This document shows positions 54,990 through 61,143 of a DNA stretch of 61,143 nt, piece after piece. The notes beneath the pieces are model-generated. The model was given only the letters and a program-made list of their open reading frames with translations, was not told the DNA's origin and did not search any database. Position 1 is the stretch's first letter. The number at the start of each line of letters is the position of its first letter. This DNA comes from Chitinispirillaceae bacterium. Lineage in GTDB: Bacteria > Fibrobacterota > Chitinivibrionia > Chitinivibrionales > Chitinispirillaceae. Both the position numbers and the translations under genes were made by a program. The DNA is taken from NCBI GenBank assembly GCA_016929595.1, contig JAFGIN010000031.1:1-61143 (forward strand), given 5' to 3'.

Positions 54990-55092
54990 CCCGAGCTCGG
55001 GATGGATACCTGCTGAGTAGTAATCTTAATTTGTTTGTACCTTGACGGAGAATCGATGTCGGGGTCGGTATCGCTATCGCTATCGGTATCGA
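54990..55092. repeat. Composite intergenic repeat with GGTATC-type hexamers
   Basis: TACCTGCTGAGTAGTAA at 55007-55023 also occurs at 50214-50230. Then 55067-55090 is four hexamers (GGTATC, GCTATC, GCTATC, GGTATC) after GGGGTC. A GGTATC triplet occurs at 56838-56855 in a similar context, preceded by GGAGTC. No gene. Confidence 0.7.
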
Positions 55093-55176
55093 AGCTTGCT
55101 GAAAAAGCGAATGGATTTTGTTCATGCATACTATACAAAACATATATTCTATGTTGAATTTAATTAAGCATGAAAT

Positions 55177-55549
55177 TTATCCGGTATCTGATTGTATACG
55201 TACCTTTTGTCCACTAATCCTTGGAGGAGGAAATCTCCAGCGAGGCAGAACTTTTGCTGTTTCAACTGCCAATGATGGATGCCCTCTTGTTTCGACAAAC
55301 GTAAATGATTCCACTTTTCCCTGCCCGTTAATGCCGTTCCTGCTCAAAAAAACGGGCTGAGTATTTCTATCCAAACCCTGCAGTAATTAAACGTTCACCT
55401 GGATTAAGCAGTTTACCGTTGTTAAATGAGTGTGTTCCAACAACAACCCTGGAATATAAAAATGAGAAGAGTTGTGAAGCAGCAGAGTGCAAATTTATGC
55501 ATTTGTCATATCCACCAGGGGGCATTGTAAAAAAAACACAGATAACCAA
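55177..55549 (-). pseudogene. Possible TonB-C-terminal-like remnant, frameshifted
   Basis: Two minus-strand frames abut. The first ends SFNNGKLLNPGERLITAGFG (stop at 55367). The second, in another frame from 55374, reads FTFVETRGHPSLAVETAKV then LPRWRFPPPRISGQKVRI, which resembles the VxxWRFxPPxxxGxxV end of TonB-type C-terminal domains. Neither has a ribosome site or a complete domain. Together they look like a decayed gene with a frameshift near 55370. Weak evidence. Confidence 0.28.
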
Positions 55550-55598
55550 CTGTATCAGTGTAGCTGTTCTGAAATATAATAAATCCAGTCAAATACTA

Positions 55599-56303
55599 CT
55601 ATTGAGAAAAAGCAGTTTTAATAACTTTGGCTTTTACAGAAAGCTTCTTCAGAATTTTTTTATCTATGTCAAACCGCACCAAACCAACCAGAAGGATTAT
55701 TACAATTGCTGTAAAACAGACCGTCATTCTCATAAGAATCCCTCTAAGCCGGACCGATCGTCTAAATAGAAACATAAGATAGGCAGCTGTCTCTTTTACA
55801 CGGAGAAATATGACCATCGCCAAAAATACGATGGCAATTTCAATGAGGAATGTCCAGTGAGAAAGGTAATTCTGAACCCACCAGATATGAATATCCGATA
55901 CGGAAAAAACATTAAATGCTTTGTTGTTCAGAGGATATAGCCAGTAAATAACTCCGGTAATCGTATCACATACCAGATGCAATAGAGCTGAAAGACAGGC
56001 TGTTACGGATACAATAGTAAAATTGGAATTTTTGAATAATTTACCGGTAACTATCGAAAGAACCGTTAATGAAATCCATAGTATTGGCATATGAGTTATA
56101 TATGAGTGGTGTGGTGTCTTGTTCGGATCAAAAAAGAGATGATAGATAAAATCAACATCGGGAAGAATGGCTCCAATCAGACCGGCAAACATTACGGCCT
56201 GATAAAATCGATTACTTCTTTCAGGGTCGATCGATTTTTTAAATACTGTGCGCGTCAAAAATCGTGTCAACAAATACCCTGCGGGTGCGTGTGCCAGAAG
56301 CAT
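55599..56303 (-). CDS. YdjM-like membrane protein (metal-dependent hydrolase family)
   Basis: 234 residues with five or six hydrophobic segments. Seen: LLAHAPAGYLLTRF at the start, GAILPDVDFIYHLFFD, a His-rich loop NKTPHHSYITHMP and LLHLVCDTITG, the His/Asp pattern of the YdjM/DUF457 membrane-bound hydrolase family. Such proteins have putative metal-binding His/Asp near the membrane; their substrate is unknown. It is monocistronic. The last 25 residues are basic. Confidence 0.75.
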   Translation of the reverse strand: MLLAHAPAGYLLTRFLTRTVFKKSIDPERSNRFYQAVMFAGLIGAILPDVDFIYHLFFDPNKTPHHSYITHMPILWISLTVLSIVTGKLFKNSNFTIVSVTACLSALLHLVCDTITGVIYWLYPLNNKAFNVFSVSDIHIWWVQNYLSHWTFLIEIAIVFLAMVIFLRVKETAAYLMFLFRRSVRLRGILMRMTVCFTAIVIILLVGLVRFDIDKKILKKLSVKAKVIKTAFSQ

Positions 56304-56924
56304 AGGCCCTCATATTGTGGTAAAGATTAAAAATATGATTACGAAATTAAGACTTCTTTATTGCCGGGAAAGGCAGATTATATAATTGGAATTTACTGCA
56401 TTAAAAGCAGATGCCAATCGAAACTGTATTTTGGAAATTTATACATGTCGGCAGCTCAAATGGATTATGGAATTTCATGGGTGTTTTCTGACGAGCGGTG
56501 AAATTTTGACATTGAACAGGTAAATAGTACGTTTTACAAAAAACTGCTTGATTCTACAAATTTTCATGACACTGCCCATCCCTCACCATTGGGACCGCGT
56601 GTTAAAAACTTCAGAGGCCCGTTTCGTTGGTCGCTACAATAACAATATGCTCAAAGTGGGCAGATGGTAGGTTCGTCAGCTGTAACATACGTTAATCGAT
56701 TATAAAAGACCCGATTTCCGCATTCTTTTTATCTGATCCGGAGTTTTTGTGTTTATAGTTTTTTCGTTGTTAACATGAGAAAAAAAGGAATTATTAATTG
56801 TCTCATTATATAATGCACAGGTTTTCATCTCGGAGTCGGTATCGGTATCGGTATCGAAAAGCACAGTAAATGTGGATCGATCCCGATTTCGATAGTGACC
56901 ACGATAATTATAAGACCGATATTA
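56304..56924. other. Intergenic region with hexamer repeats, no gene
   Basis: About 620 bases. Contains three GGTATC hexamers at 56838-56855 and a complementary-type hexamer run near 56878-56905. No frame longer than about 25 codons looks real. The repeats sit just downstream of the ArnT-like stop. Confidence 0.45.
56838..56905. repeat. GGTATC hexamer array and inverted counterpart
   Basis: 56838-56855 is (GGTATC)3. About 25 bases later, 56878-56905 reads as degenerate hexamers of the opposite orientation. The same pair-like layout occurs at 51336-51470. Confidence 0.55.
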
Positions 56925-58625
56925 TCAGTGTTCAATCGGTTCGGGGTCCCTGCGATAGTAAACAAAGCCATACTCTGTTTTAAGCCGCTTGAGTTTATAT
57001 TCTGGTTTACTGTACTCTCTGTCCTGATGTATCCTTCCGACAAAATATACAGGTTTGTCGATATCTCCACGCAGCAGCCATTCCCGATCGTAGCTTTTGG
57101 GGTGCAAACCCGGTTTCTTCTTCCCGTAATATAAATCAGCGTAACTTTTAAAGAGCGACCGTATATATACATCTTCATTTGAATGTTCCTTGTAGAACGC
57201 AATCGGTCCTCCCTGTGAGTATTGTTCAATTCCGGGAGTGAAAACAACAAGAAATGAATGGACACAAAACACACTGGCAGCCATCAGTACGACAAAACCC
57301 GGAACAAAACGTTTCTTCCCGATCAGTATCAGCGCGCAGAGAAGAATCCCAAAAAAGAATACGCCAACAAATGATTCCCACCCTGTCCAGACAACCGGAT
57401 TCGAAAGGCAGGCAACCGCGAACTTATCTTTTATGAACGGCATAATTGCGTTTTTATTTATCAGAACAAAAGGAAAAGCCGTTATTGCAATCGCTATTAT
57501 AACAGAAAAAACGACCAGAGATGCTTGAAGTGCTCTGTTCCACTTGAATTTATTTGTAACCATTCCATACATATGGAGCGCTGAGAGATAAGTCACAGGA
57601 AACCATGTTAGTGATGCATACAGGACAGTTTTGGTTTTAACGATAGAGAAAAGGATCATTACAACCCAGAAGAGTATGATTACCAGACGGTTGAAGAGCT
57701 GCTGCCTGTTTTCGGGCTCGTCTCTTTTGATAAATGAACGTATTGCAAAAAACGATGCCGGAAAACATCCAAAGAGTGTAACAAGAAAATGAAAGTAGAA
57801 TGGACGACCATGACCAGCATCTCCGGTACTGAATAAGCGGATCTGATATCGGATAAACTCCTTAATAAACCAGGTACCATGGAAAAGCGTTTCGATACCG
57901 TAAAAAACAAATGTTACAAATAAAAGAGATGCAGTAAAAGAGAGGAGGTCTTTAAGTGTGAAAAAAAGTTTGAACCGCTGTAATGCCCAATACACGCTCA
58001 TTACCAATGCTATCAGAAGAAATGCTACCGGCCCCTTCGCGAGCACGGCGAAGCCTGTCACAGCTCCTGCAAGAGCAAACATGATTACTCTTTGTTTTTT
58101 CTTTTCGGCAAGCAGCGCCCATGCAATACATGTCAATCCCAGAAAAATAAAAAGGTTGAATACCGGGTCTATTATACCGGATTTAAAAAAAACGTGCGGA
58201 AGAAACGATGCTGGAAAATTAAGCGCCCACAGAAGCCCAAAGCGATAATCGTAGAGTTTTTTTCCTATACTGAACACTACAAGCATGGTAACTATGCCAA
58301 AAAGCGCATTCACAAAGCGAGCGGAAAACTCACTTACCCCCAATGCTTTCATAGAAAGGGTTTGAAGCCAGAAAAATAGAGGGGGCTTTTCCCAGAATGG
58401 CTCATAATTAATTGTCACCCGCATATAGTTTCCAGTTTCAATCATCTCCCGTGATGCTTCAGCGAAGTTTATCTCGTCCCAGTCGAACAGGTGCACATTT
58501 CCCAATGCCGGGAAAAAAAACAGCGCACCAAGAATAACTAACAACCCATAGTGAAACCATGTTTTTTTGTAAAATGGAGCAGGAGTTCTTTCACTTTGAA
58601 GTGGATTATGATAATTCATACTCAT
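56925..58625 (-). CDS. ArnT/PMT-like membrane glycosyltransferase (GT39/GT83 type)
   Basis: 566 residues from the ATG at 58625 (AAGG upstream; a GTG two codons earlier also opens the frame). About 12 transmembrane helices. The first periplasmic loop has LFDWDEINFAEASREMIETG with the Asp-Glu of the active-site loop, and YEPFWEKPPLFFWLQ, both signature of ArnT and dolichol-type protein O-mannosyltransferases. The enzyme transfers sugar from a polyprenyl phosphate to lipid A or another acceptor outside the inner membrane. No arn genes are adjacent, so acceptor and donor are open. Confidence 0.85.
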   Translation of the reverse strand: MSMNYHNPLQSERTPAPFYKKTWFHYGLLVILGALFFFPALGNVHLFDWDEINFAEASREMIETGNYMRVTINYEPFWEKPPLFFWLQTLSMKALGVSEFSARFVNALFGIVTMLVVFSIGKKLYDYRFGLLWALNFPASFLPHVFFKSGIIDPVFNLFIFLGLTCIAWALLAEKKKQRVIMFALAGAVTGFAVLAKGPVAFLLIALVMSVYWALQRFKLFFTLKDLLSFTASLLFVTFVFYGIETLFHGTWFIKEFIRYQIRLFSTGDAGHGRPFYFHFLVTLFGCFPASFFAIRSFIKRDEPENRQQLFNRLVIILFWVVMILFSIVKTKTVLYASLTWFPVTYLSALHMYGMVTNKFKWNRALQASLVVFSVIIAIAITAFPFVLINKNAIMPFIKDKFAVACLSNPVVWTGWESFVGVFFFGILLCALILIGKKRFVPGFVVLMAASVFCVHSFLVVFTPGIEQYSQGGPIAFYKEHSNEDVYIRSLFKSYADLYYGKKKPGLHPKSYDREWLLRGDIDKPVYFVGRIHQDREYSKPEYKLKRLKTEYGFVYYRRDPEPIEH

Positions 58626-58719
58626 AAACACCTTTACTGTTCAAATATTTTCACAATGTTATACATGACGACATCAATAGTTGCGATTATCTATACCCTT
58701 ACATTTTTACAACCCCTAT

Positions 58720-58768
58720 CCCATCCTTCCCCCGTTAACGGGGGAAGGTGCCGAAGGCGGATGGGGGA
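58720..58768. repeat. GC-rich palindromic repeat (REP-like)
   Basis: 58725-58748 is a perfect 24-base palindrome centred on CCCCCGTTAACGGGGG, flanked by CCCATCC (58720-58726) and GGATGGG (58759-58765). The right arm reappears at the window start (1-24). It lies between the fur-feoA and ArnT-like genes. Confidence 0.8.
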
Positions 58769-58784
58769 AAATCGGATCTATTCG

Positions 58785-58816
58785 CGATATACTATGTCGC
58801 TATGCATAGTATATCG
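58785..58816. other. Perfect 12-bp inverted repeat after fur-feoA
   Basis: CGATATACTATG (58785-58796) and CATAGTATATCG (58805-58816) pair perfectly with an 8-base spacer, 6 bases past the fur-feoA stop. No T-run follows on the minus strand, so it is a weak terminator at best, or an operator. Confidence 0.5.
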
Positions 58817-58821
58817 ATCGA

Positions 58822-59508
58822 TCAATCAATAACGGTCACTTGTACCTTCATACTCATTCCCCGCCCCAGTGCCATTCTGGTTCCGTTGCATACTATCACA
58901 ATTCTTCCGCCATGATTTGCAATCATCTCCCCTTCGCATCCTGGAGCAATTCCCAAATCCATCAGGTGACTTCTGAATCCGTCTCCCCGACCTGTTCCAA
59001 TGTCAACAACTTTGAACCGTCCCCCAGTTTCTATCATTGAGAGAGGTATAGTCTGCCTGTTGCTTTTCCCAAAGCATTTTTTGCACAGTCCATGGATCTG
59101 CATCTTGTGGGAAAATGGATGAAACCCGTATTTTCTAGCCTCGTCAAGCTGTGCCGCTTCAATAAGAGGAGACATGAACTCGATGATTGTACCACATTTC
59201 AGACAGTACAGATGATCGTGATGTTCTCCTATATGGAGATGCTCATAACGGGCGACATTATCTGCAAATACTCTTTCGGTTGCGAAACCGTATTCTACCA
59301 GAAGATTCAGAACATCACGGATGACAATGTCACTTGCATGTATTCCCTTGTCTTTGATAAAAAGGCGAATTTCATCGAAGGATACGTGGTGGTCAAGCGA
59401 AAAGAAAAACTCTATTACGCTGCGCATTTTTTCATCTGTGTCAACGCCATTTGCGTTAAGGAACTCAAGACATTCATTTAAAATGCGTTCATGTTTTGAC
59501 TTATTCAT
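58822..59508 (-). CDS. Fur-family regulator fused to a FeoA domain
   Basis: 228 residues. The N-terminal Fur half (about 1-147) has a winged helix and the dimerisation motif HHDHLYCLKCGTIIEF with CLKC and CKKC zinc pairs. The C-terminal 78 residues are a full FeoA domain (QTIPLSMIETG, LMDLGIAPGCEGEMI, GTRMALGRGMSMKVQV). FeoA usually is a small SH3-like protein that works with the FeoB iron transporter; here it is joined to a metalloregulator, which would let iron status or the Feo system speak directly to the DNA-binding part. Neither feoB nor a separate feoA is nearby. GGAG precedes the ATG; no frameshift marks the join. Confidence 0.85.
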   Translation of the reverse strand: MNKSKHERILNECLEFLNANGVDTDEKMRSVIEFFFSLDHHVSFDEIRLFIKDKGIHASDIVIRDVLNLLVEYGFATERVFADNVARYEHLHIGEHHDHLYCLKCGTIIEFMSPLIEAAQLDEARKYGFHPFSHKMQIHGLCKKCFGKSNRQTIPLSMIETGGRFKVVDIGTGRGDGFRSHLMDLGIAPGCEGEMIANHGGRIVIVCNGTRMALGRGMSMKVQVTVID

Positions 59509-59835
59509 TCAATCTCCGAACTGTTACCCGTAAACCGTATACTCTCTTAGGATGTATCAGTTTTTTAGCTGGAAAAACGGATTTGTCTGATGGCTCATAT
59601 ATTCAAGAATCATTCCCCGTAAGGGGCAAAATAACCCTCTTTACAGGAAACTCCCGGAAACGGTATATGGACAGCTTTTTATTAAAAATGCAGTCCTGAT
59701 GATACCAGAAGTCGGGACCAAGTGGCAAAATACTCAATAAAAAGGTGTGTATCAATGAGAAAATACCCTGTTCTGTGTCATTATGGTATATTGAATAATC
59801 TGAGAAACCATGAATCAATTTATAGCGGAGGTGTT
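59509..59835. promoter_or_regulatory. Divergent region, fur-feoA / PorV-like gene
   Basis: About 330 bases. Presumably holds promoters for both genes. No Fur-box palindrome was recognised. The only frame here is an extension of the PorV-like gene that I do not accept as coding. Confidence 0.35.
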
Positions 59836-60960
59836 GTGATCAGAGTTGTAATTCTGGCGGTAGCTGCCATTATTCACCTTTCATCTGCATCCAATGAGGT
59901 AGATCTGATTATCACTCCTCAGAGGAGCTTTTACAGCGCTGCGCAAAAAGCTATGGGTGATGCAGGTATTGCGCTGCAATCGGGGATCACTGCAGGTCTC
60001 CTCAACCCATCACTGGTGAATGTGTATCGAAAAGATATAAGGGAAACTCATGGATCTGTTACCGCCGGGTTTGGCAGAGATTCACTGTATAATAAATCGA
60101 TGATTCCTTTAGGGGTGAGTTACTCCGCTGAAGATGGTACTGCTGCATTGTTTTACCGATATCTGTTAAGTGATGAAGAGTTGTCTCATCATGAATTGAC
60201 CTTCAATCTCTCCGGGCTGCTGTTTCCAGAATCTGAAGATCAGGGGGCAGTCGATTTCGGTATAAATATACGCATTGAGACGATGAAATGGAAAAACAGG
60301 GAACTGGAACCTCTGTATATGGTTACACGACATATGGATACTGCTATTGGTAAAAAGACCGATACAATTGCGCTTTCAGCTCCAAATATGTTCAAGGGAG
60401 AATTAAGCCAGACAAATTGTATCCTTGATCTGGGTTTTTTCCAGCCTGATGTCCTTCCCGGTGTAGATTTCGGATTGGCACTGAAAAATCTGGTCGGGTA
60501 CACCTGGAGGAAAGAGAGACCTTTTATAAACACAGTAAGGGATACCCTGAATGATTCGATTGCTGTTGACTCGCTTTTGTATTCAAATCAGAAACAGAAA
60601 AAAAGGCAATGGATCAACAGGAAGTATAAAACACTCTCTGCCGGCATTGTCTATCGTACAGTAATTAAGCCGAACACTTTTACATTGTCGATTCCTCTTG
60701 ATCTGGAAATATTTGGCCTGTTTGATAAAAAGATGAAAAACACTTTTGTTTTTAAAGGCGGTATTGAAGCGCTTGTGGCTGGACATTTTGCGCTTCGACT
60801 TGGCTACTCACGCTCACCGGGAATACTTATGAAAGATTTCTCTAAAATAAAGAAGCTCAATTTTTTTACCGGTGGCGGTGGTGTGAGGATCGATCCGTTG
60901 ACCTTCGATTTTTATGTTTCGCATAATGTTTTTGGAACGACGCTGACATTTGACTATTAG
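59836..60960 (+). CDS. PorV/PorQ-like outer-membrane beta-barrel protein
   Basis: 374 residues from a GTG at 59836 with AGCGGAGG at 59824-59831; upstream codons to 59722 do not resemble a signal peptide, while VIRVVILAVAAIIHLSSAS does. The mature start (RSFYSAAQKAMGDAGIALQ and GLLNPSLV) is the pattern that opens PorV/PorQ and FadL-like barrels. The rest alternates polar and hydrophobic residues as in beta strands, ending in FGTTLTFDY with a terminal aromatic, the usual barrel-assembly signal. PorV-type proteins assist type IX secretion in Bacteroidota and are widespread in this superphylum; no por genes are near. Confidence 0.65.
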   Translation: MIRVVILAVAAIIHLSSASNEVDLIITPQRSFYSAAQKAMGDAGIALQSGITAGLLNPSLVNVYRKDIRETHGSVTAGFGRDSLYNKSMIPLGVSYSAEDGTAALFYRYLLSDEELSHHELTFNLSGLLFPESEDQGAVDFGINIRIETMKWKNRELEPLYMVTRHMDTAIGKKTDTIALSAPNMFKGELSQTNCILDLGFFQPDVLPGVDFGLALKNLVGYTWRKERPFINTVRDTLNDSIAVDSLLYSNQKQKKRQWINRKYKTLSAGIVYRTVIKPNTFTLSIPLDLEIFGLFDKKMKNTFVFKGGIEALVAGHFALRLGYSRSPGILMKDFSKIKKLNFFTGGGGVRIDPLTFDFYVSHNVFGTTLTFDY

Positions 60961-61054
60961 AGTCTATATAATCACTTTGATATCATCAGAACTCACTAAA
61001 GAGAACGGTTTAAAATTCTGATCATTCGGCAGATTCAAATAAGCAGAATTGTTT

Positions 61055-61143
61055 ACTTCTACAACGTTAAAATACCTGAATCGCATCAAAAAGGTCATTG
61101 AGCGGAGTCGAAATGACAAGCGTGATTTGCTTAAAACGCGTCG
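61055..61143. mobile_element. Second copy of the 44525 element, cut by the window end
   Basis: The left terminal repeat (TTCTACAACGTTA) and the following CGCATCAAA...GGTCA block match the element at 44525-44650. The right half lies outside or has diverged (61120-61143 differs). Confidence 0.65.

Noticed and set aside
55419-55769. 116-residue plus-strand frame
   Set aside because: Overlaps the well-supported YdjM-like gene on the other strand and shows no domain or ribosome site.
56580-56700. Gene-like stretch in the gap before the ArnT-like gene
   Set aside because: Only short frames with stops in all directions; could be a degraded gene but nothing recognisable.
60240-60786. Minus-strand frames inside the PorV-like gene
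   Set aside because: Antisense shadows; no start signals and no recognisable domain.
1-61143. CRISPR array, tRNA or rRNA genes, prophage or complete insertion sequence
   Set aside because: No spaced direct-repeat array, cloverleaf sequence, rRNA stretch, integrase or transposase frame was seen.

Overview
The window is about 61 kb of bacterial chromosome of modest GC content, with genes on both strands. Two genes of the TIGR02147 family (one intact at 29789-30619, one broken at 883-1032) point to the Fibrobacterota, in the broad Chitinispirillum/Chitinivibrio/Fibrobacter group, because that paralogous family is best known there. Other features fit a Gram-negative with an outer membrane: lipoboxes, a Wza-like export protein, a PorV-like barrel and a heptosyltransferase-like GT9. 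The assignment is inference; no marker RNA gene is present. I saw no tRNA, rRNA, CRISPR array, prophage or intact insertion sequence.

Layout. 1-4.3 kb: trmO, a broken TIGR02147 gene, a lipoprotein, a sirtuin and hemW. 4.3-8.3 kb: a DUF4175 membrane/coiled-coil protein coupled to DUF4159. 8.3-14.4 kb: a MITE-like element, srkA, a HAMP protein, a secreted SUMF1 protein, a 51-residue small protein, manA coupled to a STAS gene, and a small membrane protein. 14.5-17.5 kb: moxR, a membrane TPR protein and DUF58, a classic MoxR/DUF58 unit. 17.5-22.7 kb: a polyamine operon (speD, aminopropyltransferase, ornithine/lysine decarboxylase, second aminopropyltransferase) followed by two membrane-anchored proteins. 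22.8-25.1 kb: a sensor kinase and a response regulator whose output is an ATPase fold rather than a DNA-binding domain. 25.3-27.1 kb: an orphan D-apionate lactonase-like gene. 27.3-33.8 kb: an accessory surface-protein region with a TIGR02147 gene and two architecturally related lipoproteins pointing away from it.

33.9-50.1 kb is a polysaccharide locus. A tight eight-gene minus-strand run encodes Wza, Wzz, Wzy, a GT2, Wzx, an acyltransferase, an SGNH hydrolase and a GT4. Around it lie further glycosyltransferases (GT32, GT2, GT9, GT4), a methyltransferase and a B12-binding radical SAM protein. No Wzc-type kinase and no initiating sugar-phosphate transferase are seen, so these must lie elsewhere. 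50.2-53.4 kb: pyrF, then amt-glnK behind a good sigma-54-type promoter; the PII protein lacks the usual uridylylated Tyr51. 53.8-56.3 kb holds decayed or orphan genes (a DUF3592 frame with no start, a TonB-like remnant) and a YdjM-like membrane protein. 56.9-61 kb: an ArnT/PMT-like glycosyltransferase, a Fur-FeoA fusion and a PorV-like outer-membrane protein.

Intergenic DNA is rich in small repeats: a 126-bp nested palindromic element (44525, second copy cut by the window end), a 164-bp terminal-inverted-repeat element (8306), a GC-rich palindrome (58725, second copy cut by the window start), GGTATC-type hexamer arrays and a 25-bp tandem duplication. The most unusual gene-level observations are the Fur-FeoA fusion, the TIGR02147/lipoprotein modules, the response regulator with an anti-sigma-like ATPase output, the doubled aminopropyltransferases, and the sigma-54/PII-F51 ammonium unit.
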